This document shows positions 24,616 to 33,075 of a stretch of 42,940 nt of DNA, piece by piece. Numbering within the stretch: the first letter of the stretch is position 1; the number at the start of each line of letters is the position of its first letter. The notes under the pieces are model-generated. The model had not been told where the DNA came from. It was given only the letters and a program-made list of their open reading frames with translations, and searched no databases. The position numbers and the translations under genes are program-made. The DNA lies in NCBI GenBank assembly GCA_017397645.1, contig JAFQIE010000026.1, positions 1 to 42,940 of the forward strand, read 5' to 3'. Source of the DNA: Lachnospiraceae bacterium (GTDB lineage Bacteria; Bacillota; Clostridia; Lachnospirales; Lachnospiraceae).

Positions 24616-25497
24616 TTAACCCTTCAACGCACCAATCATTACGCCCTTTGCAAAATACTTCTGCAGGAAAGGATACAGAATAACGATAGGAGATGATACT
24701 ACGATGATCAATGCATATTTCAAAAGTTCCTGATATCTGGCAGCTTCAGAACCTGCACCACCCATCAAGTCAGGGGATTCCATAAAGTTACGTGCCACAT
24801 ACTGAATGGGGAACAACGTGTTATCACGGATGTAAATGGAAGCATTAAACCATGCATTCCAGTGACCTACTGCATAGTAGAGCATAATAACTGCAAGGTT
24901 TGCCTTACACAAAGGCAAAATAACCTGGGTCAGCAATTGCATATGGCTTGCACCATCCAAGATAGCTGCTTCCTTCAAACTGTCAGGTACTGCCTGGAAA
25001 CCTGTTCTCAAGATAATCATATTATAGGTACCAATCAAACCGGGGATCATCAAGGACCACAGAGTATTGGTCAAGCCCAGCTCCTTAACAGTCAAGTAGG
25101 TAGGTATCATACCACCGCCAAAGTACATAGTGAAGACAATCATGAAGGCAACCAAATCCTTCCAAAGTACATTCTTAAGGCTCAAGAAATATGCACCAAG
25201 GGAAGTGGCAACCAGGTTTAAGAAAGTACCCAAAAACAGAACAATAAAACTGTTTCTGAAACCGCTAAGTACCAAAGGATGGTCAAAAATAACCTGATAT
25301 GCCTCTCCGGTATACGGTTTCAGGGGCAAAAGTAACGCACCCTGATGTGCCATCAGTTTACCGGGGTTACTAAAGGATGCAATTACAGAGTAATAGAACG
25401 GGTACAATGTAATCACAATCATAAAAATCATAAAAATTGTGTTGAAAACAACAAACGCTGTATGACCATTAAAGCCTAATTTTTTTCTTCTATTCAT
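24616..25497 (-). CDS. sugar ABC transporter permease, LplC/MalG type
   Basis: A 293-residue inner-membrane protein with about six transmembrane segments (first at residues 12-35, FVVFNTIFMIFMIVITLYPF). The ATPase-contact loop is the EAA motif, EAAILDGASHMQLLTQVILPL, near residues 185-205. It ends with PFLQKYFAKGVMIGALKG, the usual ending of the LplC/YtcP branch of carbohydrate permeases. It pairs with the LplB-type gene just upstream (9-base gap). These transporters normally need an extracellular lipoprotein receptor and a shared ATPase of the MsmX type; neither is encoded here. Substrates of the family are oligosaccharides, often uronate- or mannose-containing; the exact one is unknown. Confidence 0.9.
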   Translation of the reverse strand: MNRRKKLGFNGHTAFVVFNTIFMIFMIVITLYPFYYSVIASFSNPGKLMAHQGALLLPLKPYTGEAYQVIFDHPLVLSGFRNSFIVLFLGTFLNLVATSLGAYFLSLKNVLWKDLVAFMIVFTMYFGGGMIPTYLTVKELGLTNTLWSLMIPGLIGTYNMIILRTGFQAVPDSLKEAAILDGASHMQLLTQVILPLCKANLAVIMLYYAVGHWNAWFNASIYIRDNTLFPIQYVARNFMESPDLMGGAGSEAARYQELLKYALIIVVSSPIVILYPFLQKYFAKGVMIGALKG

Positions 25498-25506
25498 CTT
25501 ACCCTC

Positions 25507-26415
25507 CTACCAAAGTCCTACTTCTGTGACTTTTTTACTAATCTTATTGAACACATTGATGAGGATAAAGTTTATAACGGAGTTGAAGAGACCTACTGCA
25601 GTAGAGAAACTCCACTGGAAATCCAAGAGACCTCTTCGATATGTAAATGAAGAAATAACGTCCGCTGTCTCGTATATCTTCTCGTTGTATAACAAGATAA
25701 TCTTCTCATATCCTACACTAAGTATATGACCGGCATCCAACAATAACTTGGTAATAATCGTGGTGGAGATACCGGGAAGGGTTACATGGAGGGTCTGTTT
25801 CCATCTGTTCGCACCGTCAATCTCTGCCGCCTCGTACAATTCTTCATTGATACCGGACAGCGCAGACAGATACAGAATGGAACCCCAACCAATACCAGCC
25901 CACACACCGGAAAGTACGTGTATCGGTACATACAGGTTAGGATCTGCCAACATAGGTTCATCGGGTCTGCCAAATAGCATAAAGAACTGGGTGATAAGAC
26001 CGCCCTGACCAACAAACAATTTCACCAAACCACAGATAACTACCATTGATACGAAATGGGGCAGGTAAGAAATGGTCTGAATTGTCTTCTTAAACTTATC
26101 ATTCCTTACTTCATTCACAAGCAAAGCAAAGATGATAGGTGCCGGGAAACTAACAATCAAGTTGGTAACACTGATTCGCAATGTATTCCTAATCAGTCGC
26201 CAAAAATAATAGGAACTTATGTAGTCCTTAAAATGCTGCAATCCGACCCACTCACTCTCCCAAATACCAATCGCGGGACGGAAATCCTTAAATGCTATTA
26301 CAACACCCACCATGGGCTTGTAATGAAAGATAAGGTAGTAAGCGATTACAGGAATTGCAAATACGTATGCAGTCCAGTTTCGCTTAAAATCCCTTTTCAC
26401 TTTTGTCCAAAACAT
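25507..26415 (-). CDS. sugar ABC transporter permease, LplB/MalF type
   Basis: A 302-residue permease. The start at 26415 follows GGGAGAG; a start eight codons earlier lacks a ribosome site. It opens with WTAYVFAIPVIAYYLIFHYKPM, the typical first membrane segment of LplB-type proteins, and has the EAA loop EAAEIDGANRWKQTLHVTLP near residues 195-215. The end has INFILINVFNKISKKVTEVGLW, also typical. It is the first gene of the pair with the LplC-type permease and has its own promoter. Compared with common operons of this type, the solute-binding lipoprotein gene that usually follows or precedes is missing. Confidence 0.9.
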   Translation of the reverse strand: MFWTKVKRDFKRNWTAYVFAIPVIAYYLIFHYKPMVGVVIAFKDFRPAIGIWESEWVGLQHFKDYISSYYFWRLIRNTLRISVTNLIVSFPAPIIFALLVNEVRNDKFKKTIQTISYLPHFVSMVVICGLVKLFVGQGGLITQFFMLFGRPDEPMLADPNLYVPIHVLSGVWAGIGWGSILYLSALSGINEELYEAAEIDGANRWKQTLHVTLPGISTTIITKLLLDAGHILSVGYEKIILLYNEKIYETADVISSFTYRRGLLDFQWSFSTAVGLFNSVINFILINVFNKISKKVTEVGLW

Positions 26416-26447
26416 AACATCTCTCCCTTCTACATACACATGAGTAT

Positions 26448-26476
26448 ATTCTACTCCAATTCCCTGCTAAAGTCCA
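26448..26476 (-). promoter_or_regulatory. candidate promoter of the permease pair
   Basis: On the minus strand: TGGACT (26476-26471), 17 bases, TAGAAT (26453-26448), about 30 bases before the start codon. A small dyad, agcat/atgct (26478-26493), lies directly upstream. Confidence 0.5.
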
Positions 26477-26533
26477 GCATAAAATCATGCTATTTCTGCA
26501 CAATTTTACAATTTTCACCCATTTTCGGCAACA

Positions 26534-26674
26534 TTAATCCCAAGGCAATACGGGCTGCTCTGATTCCTCAGTTACACCGGAATCGCCGCTTCCCGAGCCA
26601 CTCGCCTCGATTACGTCCTGAGTTTTAAATGTGATAATCTCCATTTCAGGGTTCTCATAAACAAACTTTCTCAT
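26534..26674 (-). CDS. small acidic Gly/Ser peptide
   Basis: A 46-residue peptide starting MRKFVYENPEMEIITFKTQD, then VIEASGSGSGDSG, then an acidic part and the ending QPVLPWD. The ATG at 26674 has AAAGG about 9 bases upstream. Small proteins with this layout (YExPxMEIixFxTxDVI followed by a Ser/Gly-rich acidic tail) recur in Clostridia, but their function is not known to me. A conserved leader-like N-terminus with a variable small-residue C-terminus also resembles a peptide precursor. No modifying enzyme, protease or exporter gene is next to it. It has its own strong promoter and lies upstream of the permease pair. Confidence 0.65.
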   Translation of the reverse strand: MRKFVYENPEMEIITFKTQDVIEASGSGSGDSGVTEESEQPVLPWD

Positions 26675-26738
26675 AATACTAACCTTTCTATTCTCTACAA
26701 CTTCGCAAAACACCACAAATTATATAGTAACTCGTATA

Positions 26739-26767
26739 ATTATATGCTCCAAACTACTATCCGTCAA
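26739..26767 (-). promoter_or_regulatory. sigma-A promoter of the small peptide gene
   Basis: On the minus strand: TTGACG (26767-26762), exactly 17 bases, TATAAT (26744-26739). The leader would be about 60 bases. It is among the strongest promoter matches in the window. Confidence 0.7.
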
Positions 26768-26840
26768 TATCTTTTTTCGAATTGAATTTGTCTTTTTCGA
26801 TAATTGATTTGCACAATTACGTTCAACGTGCCATCCCTTT

Positions 26841-27854
26841 TTATAGGAACTCTGCCCGGTACTCGCCTTCATCAACGCCAATTACCCGCAGGAGTCTCTT
26901 GTCCAAATCGTATTCCACCTCTGCCATTCTGTCGAGGCTGTTGAGTATAACAAAAAAATCTTTGGTAAAAAGATAACCGCCCACCTTCATTTTACCCTTA
27001 CGGGGGATCTGCAGGGGCTTCCTGTTAGCCTTCCTGAACCGTTCAGGGAATGCCAGCATTTCTGTTTTCTGTTCTTCGGTGATATTATCATAGTGGTCCA
27101 TACCGCCCACACCTGTCAGTTCTAAATAGGAAACCAAATGTTCTTTGCCGCATTTCTTCGCCGCTTCCATATAGTTTCTTGCGTGATACACAGGCACTCG
27201 TATGTCTCCGTCGCCGTGAATGATAGCAAGGGGCGCAGTCAAATTTTCCAAAAGAGCGATACCACTTCTTGCAGTATATGCTTCCTTGTTCGAAAAATCA
27301 CCTATCCAAACATCCATTTCGTCGCGGAATTCGCCAATCTTATCATCCTCATAGTAAGGAATATAATCAGACATACCGGAAAGAGCTGTCACATGTGCAA
27401 AATAGTCGGGAAATTTTCCTGCGATGGCATAAGCATTTCCGCCACCGCCGCTTCCTGCTTCAAAATAAACCACATCCGGGTCTATGATGTATTCCTTATA
27501 ATTCTCTTTCACATATTCGATGGCATCTATAACATCATAAAGTTCCCAGCCGTTGCAGTCGGGCTTGCCATCGGAATACGCACGTCCGCGCATATCCACC
27601 TGTACCATCAAATACTCACTCTCCGGAGCTTCCAGTTCCTCAAACTTTTTGATGCTCATATGCCAGCCATGGGTACCTGCCAAAATATAAGAGGGTTTCT
27701 CCGGTTTGGACACACGCATTGCCAACGTAAGTTCCGGATGGATGCTGGATTTGTAATATATCAAATCACAGTACTTGGAATACTTGTTTTCTTTCTCCCC
27801 CACCTTTTTTTCTTCTCTCACACGGTCTTCGTATTCAGCATACAATTCTGCCAT
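26841..27854 (-). CDS. alpha/beta hydrolase (prolyl-oligopeptidase/acetyl-esterase type)
   Basis: A 337-residue cytoplasmic alpha/beta hydrolase. The start at 27854 has GGGAGGAG about 6 bases upstream. A strand-turn segment VQVDMRGRAYSDGKPDCNGW (residues near 85-105) is followed by the nucleophile elbow VYFEAGSGGGGNAYA, where the residue two before the Ser is Ala instead of the usual Gly. Asp is likely in IHGDGDIRVPV and His in GGMDHYDN. No signal peptide is present. It is the last gene of the long catabolic cluster, 54 bases after a TIM-barrel isomerase gene. It may remove an ester from the imported substrate; the substrate is not predictable. Confidence 0.7.
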   Translation of the reverse strand: MAELYAEYEDRVREEKKVGEKENKYSKYCDLIYYKSSIHPELTLAMRVSKPEKPSYILAGTHGWHMSIKKFEELEAPESEYLMVQVDMRGRAYSDGKPDCNGWELYDVIDAIEYVKENYKEYIIDPDVVYFEAGSGGGGNAYAIAGKFPDYFAHVTALSGMSDYIPYYEDDKIGEFRDEMDVWIGDFSNKEAYTARSGIALLENLTAPLAIIHGDGDIRVPVYHARNYMEAAKKCGKEHLVSYLELTGVGGMDHYDNITEEQKTEMLAFPERFRKANRKPLQIPRKGKMKVGGYLFTKDFFVILNSLDRMAEVEYDLDKRLLRVIGVDEGEYRAEFL

Positions 27855-27907
27855 TTTGTTCTCCTCCCAATGGATAAAGCGAGCGTCCACCGCCCGATTT
27901 ATTTTTC

Positions 27908-28726
27908 TTATGCTAATTTCCCTTTGATAAACGCAACGGATTCGTCAATCATCTGTGTGGTTTCCGCCACAGGATTGATCTCCACCACCAGTTGGCCTTC
28001 ATAGCCATCTGCCTTTAGCCTGTCGATCAATTCACCCATAGGAAGCAGACCATCACCGATGGCCGCACCATTGAACCTGGGCAGACCCTCTACATCAAAT
28101 TCGCCGGTTTCATCATTCTTCCAGTCCTTGATATGAACATTTACGATGCGGTCCTTCAAGGTTTCATATGCTTCCAGCACATCACTGTATCGGAAATAGA
28201 AATTACCTGTGTCAAAATTGTACTTCATGCCGGGAACATGGTCCAGAATATAGCGCATTTCTTCGATGGTGCCGAAGGGATAATCTTTTCTGGAGAAGTT
28301 CTCCGTCATGACAGTAACACCGTTTCCCTCGGCATATGCCATCACTTCATTCATACCCTTGATAATCATGTCGCGCATGAAAAGCTTGTCCTCTTCCGTT
28401 TTTACGTAGTCTGCCATAGGCACTACCATAAGCATGGGAATGCCTTCCTTGGCAGCATCATCTATCAGGGCCTTGATTTTAGTCATTTCTCTCTGATAGA
28501 TCGCCTCATCTGCAGTGGGAAAATAAGACATTCTGATGACCGTGCTGATTTTGACTCCATGTGCTTTCGCAAGTTCGCAATAGTCATGCAAAGAAATCTC
28601 TTTTAATTCGCTGTCAAAAATCTCCATGGTATCGAATCCTGCTGCCTTGGCATAATCCAATGCAGCACCCTTATCCCCATGAAATTCATCCAAATATAAT
28701 TGTAATGCAAAAATAGAAAGTACCAT
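27908..28726 (-). CDS. sugar isomerase/epimerase, TIM-barrel (IolE/IolI-like superfamily)
   Basis: A 272-residue xylose-isomerase-like TIM barrel. Two adjacent ATGs are possible; the second (28726) has better spacing from GGAGG. Putative metal ligands lie in the expected strands: Glu in VMTENFSRKDY, Asp in YNFDTGNFYF, His in NVHIKDWKND and Glu in LVVEINPVAE. Relatives include inosose dehydratase (IolE), inosose isomerase (IolI) and ketose 3-epimerases. It has a neighbour of the same fold upstream and is in one cluster with IolB and a Gfo/Idh/MocA dehydrogenase, which favours a role in cyclitol or keto-sugar conversion. Confidence 0.8.
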   Translation of the reverse strand: MVLSIFALQLYLDEFHGDKGAALDYAKAAGFDTMEIFDSELKEISLHDYCELAKAHGVKISTVIRMSYFPTADEAIYQREMTKIKALIDDAAKEGIPMLMVVPMADYVKTEEDKLFMRDMIIKGMNEVMAYAEGNGVTVMTENFSRKDYPFGTIEEMRYILDHVPGMKYNFDTGNFYFRYSDVLEAYETLKDRIVNVHIKDWKNDETGEFDVEGLPRFNGAAIGDGLLPMGELIDRLKADGYEGQLVVEINPVAETTQMIDESVAFIKGKLA

Positions 28727-28798
28727 CATTCTCCTCCCGCACCCCTGTCATAAGATATGCTTGGGTGCATGTCAATAGTATCGTCGTATTATTGTGCT

Positions 28799-29641
28799 TT
28801 ATTGAATATTCAATTTCGCCTTGATATCTTCCAGATAAGCTTTTGCGTAAATAATATCTCGGGTTTGCTCCTCGCCCGTAATCTCACGCTCAATGGTCAA
28901 AGGTCCGGTATAACCCAATTTATGCAATTTCTTTACAAAGTTGAAGAAATCCACTTTTCCGTCACCAATACGGGTTTCCTTGCCCAACTTATCTCCGCAA
29001 GTTGGATACATTCCGTCCTTGATGTGGGTATCCATCACATACTTACCGATCACATCCAGTGCATCCACAGGGTTTGCCTTACCATAGAGAATTAAGTTGG
29101 CGGTATCCAAATTGATACCCATATTGCCGGTGCCCACCGCCTCAATGGTACGAAGCAGTGTCACAGGGGTCTCCTGCCCGGTCTCAAAGAGGAAGTTTTG
29201 TCCTCTAGATTTCATAATGTTACAAATATAACGTAGTGCAGCAACCACACCGGCATAATTGGGATCACTCATATTCTCGGGGATAAAGCCCACATGGGTA
29301 ATCACGTTTTTGATACCCAGCCATTCTGCAAACTGACTTCCCTTGAGAAGTTCCTGCACGCGCTTATCTCTGTATGCCACCGGTACAATACCCAAGGTAT
29401 CGGGACCCGCGGTAAAATTCCACTCACAGGGTCCGGTCCAGCCTGCCCAAAGTGCCGAAATCTCAATGCCGTATTCTTCCGCCTGGCGCTTTACAGTCTC
29501 CGCATTTTCTTTCGTGTAATGAGACATGTTAAATACACTCAACTGACAGGAGGAAATCCCCATTTCCACCATCTTCTTAAACTCTTTTTCAAAATTCAGT
29601 TTTTCTTCCAAACAAGAAATTCTAACACCAATTTTCATCAT
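28799..29641 (-). CDS. sugar isomerase/epimerase, TIM-barrel, second copy
   Basis: A 280-residue TIM-barrel protein of the same superfamily as the next gene but clearly not a recent copy. The start at 29641 (two ATGs in a row) follows AGAGGA. Metal-binding type motifs are FLFETGQETP near residue 150, GINLDTANLILYG near 180, VMDTHIKDGMYPT near 205 and LTIEREITGEE near 250. The pair suggests two successive isomerisation or dehydration steps on the same carbon skeleton, as IolI and IolE do in inositol breakdown. It follows the Gfo/Idh/MocA gene with a gap of about 30 bases. Confidence 0.8.
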   Translation of the reverse strand: MMKIGVRISCLEEKLNFEKEFKKMVEMGISSCQLSVFNMSHYTKENAETVKRQAEEYGIEISALWAGWTGPCEWNFTAGPDTLGIVPVAYRDKRVQELLKGSQFAEWLGIKNVITHVGFIPENMSDPNYAGVVAALRYICNIMKSRGQNFLFETGQETPVTLLRTIEAVGTGNMGINLDTANLILYGKANPVDALDVIGKYVMDTHIKDGMYPTCGDKLGKETRIGDGKVDFFNFVKKLHKLGYTGPLTIEREITGEEQTRDIIYAKAYLEDIKAKLNIQ

Positions 29642-29670
29642 CGTTTCTTTCCTCTTTTCTGACATCATTT

Positions 29671-30651
29671 TTACGCCAATTCCATTTCCTTCTTTGCCAA
29701 ACGGAAGGAAGCGATGGCTTCGGAAAGAGGCACGATGCCGTTATAATTCTGTGTTTCTATAGTTTCAATAAAGTACTTAATCTCATTCAGGTAGGGACCC
29801 ATATCGGATACATTGATGCCCATATCCATTTCTTCCTTGGCACCAATTTCAGGCAGAATCACACCACCCTGTTCGGGATATACCTTCAATGCGCCGTCTT
29901 CACCAAGCACCACCGTTGCACGCTCCAGTCTCACACGGAAGGTCTGTGCGAAGGGCATGCCGGCAGTATAATTCCAAGAGCCTTCTGCCATGAGCACCAC
30001 ATCACCGTACTTGTAGCTGGTCCAGATATGCTGCACAATACCATTTTCATCTTTCACAAAAGACGTTTGAATGGAATCCGGGTCACCGTTCATCAGGTAA
30101 CGTACGAAGTCCACATCGTGAATATGTAAATCCAGAACCATGGAGCCGGTTCTGTTCACATCATCATGTCCCACCATCCAAGTAGGACGGGGGCTTAAAC
30201 GTGCGAAATCACCTGCCACCACTTTGCCGTAGGTGCCATCTTCCACCACTTTCTTCAAATATGCATACGCATCTGTAAAGCGCACCACATGCGCAACCTG
30301 TACCAACGCACCGGATTTCTTCTCTGCTTCCAAAATCCGTTCCGTCTCTGCTTCTGTCAGGCATACAGGCTTTTCTACGATGACATTTTTCACCTTTGCC
30401 ATAGCCCATTCTAAATAATCGGCATGCAAAAAAGTGGGAACACAGATGTCAACCACATCCAGTTCTTCGTTTTCCAGCAATTCCCGTCCATCGCGGTACA
30501 TCTGTCCGCCCGCTTTGTCGGCATACTTTTGTGCTCTCTCTTCGTTCATGTCGGCCACTGCTACCAATCGAACTTTGTCCTTCATAGCCAGCCAACACTC
30601 TGCATGTACGGCACCAATACCGCCGCATCCAATCAGTCCTACTCTAATCAT
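29671..30651 (-). CDS. Gfo/Idh/MocA dehydrogenase (inositol 2-dehydrogenase-like)
   Basis: A 326-residue NAD(P)-dependent oxidoreductase. The Rossmann motif GLIGCGGIGAVHAE lies at residues 5-18, the EKPVCLT lysine motif near residue 94, and the second domain contains VLDLHIHDVDFVRYLM with the catalytic His-type HDVD near residue 177. Family members oxidise myo- or scyllo-inositol, glucose-type sugars or nucleotide sugars. Being next to IolB and two IolE/IolI-like barrels, an inositol-like or deoxy-sugar substrate is likely. Length is normal. It begins 32 bases after the iolB-like gene. Confidence 0.85.
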   Translation of the reverse strand: MIRVGLIGCGGIGAVHAECWLAMKDKVRLVAVADMNEERAQKYADKAGGQMYRDGRELLENEELDVVDICVPTFLHADYLEWAMAKVKNVIVEKPVCLTEAETERILEAEKKSGALVQVAHVVRFTDAYAYLKKVVEDGTYGKVVAGDFARLSPRPTWMVGHDDVNRTGSMVLDLHIHDVDFVRYLMNGDPDSIQTSFVKDENGIVQHIWTSYKYGDVVLMAEGSWNYTAGMPFAQTFRVRLERATVVLGEDGALKVYPEQGGVILPEIGAKEEMDMGINVSDMGPYLNEIKYFIETIETQNYNGIVPLSEAIASFRLAKKEMELA

Positions 30652-30683
30652 CCCTCTTTTTCCCTTCTACTTTTGTTTTTCGA

Positions 30684-31472
30684 TTATTTGACCCAATCGT
30701 GCTCCGGATCGTTGCTTCTGTTGAAGCCCTGATAATCGCCTGCCATCAGCCAGAGGAAATAAGTTTCATAGCCGGGTGTGGAAACGGTAGAATGGTATCC
30801 ATACGGGAACTCTACCAGTTCATCATTCTTCACGCGGTATGTCTCATCCAATGATCCGTCAGCAGTATACAGACATTGTACCCCAAAGCCCTGCTGGGGG
30901 TCAAATAGAAAATAGTAGATTTCTTCACAAATACATTCGGTGGGCATATTGTCTTCGTCATGCTTATGGGGAGGGAATCCCGCCCAGTTGCCCTCAGTCA
31001 CATAGCACTCACCGATAGTCAGCACTTTGGCATTGGAATTGCCATCGATAATGAAGCTGGTCTCTCTCTCAAAAGGGACTCTTCCCAAGGTCTTCAATAC
31101 CACATGATCTTCTCTCAAAAGCTGTGCTTCGGTTTTCTCTGCCACAGGAGTCCCGCAAACCGCTATCTTCACATGGTCCAACGCCTTAATCTGCAGTTTC
31201 TGGTCTCTGGGCATGTAGAAGCTCTCTGCCTTGCGGTTTTCGAATACGTTCTTTCTGTTGCCGACATTTCTCCAACAGGTGGTATCAAAGGAAACATCGC
31301 AGTGACCCTCTAACATAATAAAAGCCACCTCACGGTCTTTTGTATCAAATTCCTGCAAACCACCTGCTTCCAGTTCAATGATACCAAACTCCAGTTTCTT
31401 CAGGCTGCACTCACCAATCTTGCAAACGGGAGTATAACCAATCTTCTTTTCATACCTTTTCTTAAAGTCCAT
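30684..31472 (-). CDS. iolB: 5-deoxy-glucuronate isomerase family (IolB)
   Basis: A 262-residue bicupin of the IolB family, which in inositol catabolism turns 5-deoxy-glucuronate into 2-deoxy-5-keto-gluconate. The second cupin has the metal set FPPHKHDEDNMPT near residue 168, the partner Glu in EEIYYFLFDPQQGFGVQ, and the late His in PYGYHSTVSTPGYETYFLWL. The protein also keeps the family ending DPEHDWV. GGAGG lies 9 bases before the ATG. Upstream of the start is a perfect dyad (31491-31506). In the canonical pathway the substrate is made by IolD; no IolD-like gene is in the window, so the real substrate may differ. Confidence 0.88.
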   Translation of the reverse strand: MDFKKRYEKKIGYTPVCKIGECSLKKLEFGIIELEAGGLQEFDTKDREVAFIMLEGHCDVSFDTTCWRNVGNRKNVFENRKAESFYMPRDQKLQIKALDHVKIAVCGTPVAEKTEAQLLREDHVVLKTLGRVPFERETSFIIDGNSNAKVLTIGECYVTEGNWAGFPPHKHDEDNMPTECICEEIYYFLFDPQQGFGVQCLYTADGSLDETYRVKNDELVEFPYGYHSTVSTPGYETYFLWLMAGDYQGFNRSNDPEHDWVK

Positions 31473-31490
31473 ATCTGCTTTCCTCCTTTT

Positions 31491-31506
31491 ATGACACTTT
31501 TGTCAT
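31491..31506. promoter_or_regulatory. 6-bp dyad just upstream of iolB
   Basis: Perfect arms atgaca/tgtcat with a 4-base centre, ending only a few bases before the GGAGG of iolB on the minus strand. It could be an operator for an internal promoter in the 70-base gap, or an mRNA hairpin affecting iolB translation. No convincing -35/-10 pair was found beside it. Confidence 0.4.
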
Positions 31507-31542
31507 TTTATTGTTTCCATTTTACTATATTTTCGTTTTTCA

Positions 31543-33054
31543 TTATTTGTGCTGTAAATGGGGTAACACTTCCTCAATCGTTCCAACCACCCCATAATCT
31601 GCATACTCAAAAATAGGAGCTTTCGGGTCGGGATTGATGGCAATCACTGTTCCTGACTGCTTCATACCGGCAATATGATGTACTGCGCCTGAAATTCCCA
31701 CAGCAAGATAGACTGCCGGGCTAACGCTCTTGCCGGTAATGCCAACCTGCCTGGAATAGGGCTGAAGGTCTGTGTCCACAGCACCACGGGAGGCTGCCAT
31801 ATCCCAACGGATACCCCTCTCGCGCCACTTGGCATTTTCCTCCGCCACAAGAGCCTCTATCCTTGTCATAACCTCCTTGGCCCCCTTGCCCACACTCACG
31901 ACGATATCTGCGTTGCCCGATTCCATAGTGCGGACCGTAGCCATCGCGGGCTCAGTACGGCAAACAATCTTGGCAATGATGTTGCCCGAGAACGCCGGCC
32001 GATACATAAACAGGGTATCACCATCCGTCTCAAGAGCAGTGCAGTCTGCACAAAGGCCGGTCTGTAACAATGCCGCCACCTGAGGTGCAGCTGCCTTACT
32101 CCAGCTGTCAGAGCCCCAGAGAATAACTTTGGGATTGTGCTGTTTCACATAATCCGCAAATTTCTCCGCAAAGGCTCTTGTATCATATTCCGTTGTAAAA
32201 GTTTCCCTGTCAATCACAGTGATGTCATCACTGATGCTTTCCGCAAAGGTGCGAGGCGCTTCTCCCACCATCCACACGTTGGAAAGAGGTGTTTCGCATT
32301 TCGAAACCGGTTGTAGCCTATTCTTTTCTTTTTCCAGTCCTGTCTCTATAGCCTCCAACAACTGACTCAGGGGTATGTATTGGCACTTTCTTTTTCCCTC
32401 TGCATTTGTAAAGGAAGCCATCACTCTGGTAGGGGAACCCTGGGTACCGCACCGTGTCAAATCCGCCCCAAGGTCTTGCGCTGTCCATCTGACCACTGTG
32501 CCGCGTTTAGAGCGGATACTGGGCAGGCGTAGATGGTGAATTCTCTCCACGGTAATCAAAGCCGGGAAGGCAACCGTCCTAAGAACGCCGTCCCTGTCCT
32601 CACACTGTATCCCGTTCCGGCACAATATGGTTCCATCCGTCCCGTCCTCATACAGATTGGACCCTAAATCTCCCACAGCATGAATCTTCATTACATTGGT
32701 AATCAGATTCAAATCTGCCATCACGGACAGCGACGGACCTGTTTGTGCCGTATCGCCGTCCACTGTCTGTCTGCCACAAATCACCAAATCCGGTTGCAGT
32801 TTTTTGATGGCAAGGGACAGTGTGTACCCCGTTGCCAAAGTGTCTGCGCCGGCAAAGGCCTTATCGCACAAATGGTACGCTTCCTTAGCTCCCAGTCTGG
32901 TAAGATTCAGAAGCATCTCGCCGGTGCGTTCCGGCCCCATGGACAGCAGGATAACCTCACCATCCGGGATCCGTAAAGCTGCTTCGTAAGCACTGGCATC
33001 AAAGGGATTTAATTCTCCGTCTGTCGTCTGTTTTACACATACAACTATTTTCAT
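31543..33054 (-). CDS. fused electron-transfer flavoprotein, EtfB-EtfA in one chain
   Basis: One 503-residue frame holds both ETF subunits. Residues 1 to about 205 match the beta subunit (KIVVCVKQ, NPFDASAYEAAL, GRQTVDGDTAQTGP). Residues from about 265 match the alpha subunit, ending in its FAD-binding domain (SRQVGITGKSVSPAVYLAVG, then INPDPKAPIFEYADYGVVG). The start at 33054 has GGAG 6 bases upstream. Normal ETFs are two genes totalling about 580-600 residues; here the sum is shorter and there is no stop between halves. ETFs take electrons from flavin dehydrogenases, and this cluster has an FAD-linked dehydrogenase and an Fe-S protein upstream, so the three probably form one electron chain. 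A bifurcating role is possible but not shown. Confidence 0.88.
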   Translation of the reverse strand: MKIVVCVKQTTDGELNPFDASAYEAALRIPDGEVILLSMGPERTGEMLLNLTRLGAKEAYHLCDKAFAGADTLATGYTLSLAIKKLQPDLVICGRQTVDGDTAQTGPSLSVMADLNLITNVMKIHAVGDLGSNLYEDGTDGTILCRNGIQCEDRDGVLRTVAFPALITVERIHHLRLPSIRSKRGTVVRWTAQDLGADLTRCGTQGSPTRVMASFTNAEGKRKCQYIPLSQLLEAIETGLEKEKNRLQPVSKCETPLSNVWMVGEAPRTFAESISDDITVIDRETFTTEYDTRAFAEKFADYVKQHNPKVILWGSDSWSKAAAPQVAALLQTGLCADCTALETDGDTLFMYRPAFSGNIIAKIVCRTEPAMATVRTMESGNADIVVSVGKGAKEVMTRIEALVAEENAKWRERGIRWDMAASRGAVDTDLQPYSRQVGITGKSVSPAVYLAVGISGAVHHIAGMKQSGTVIAINPDPKAPIFEYADYGVVGTIEEVLPHLQHK

Positions 33055-33075
33055 AAAATACTCCAATTGCAACAA

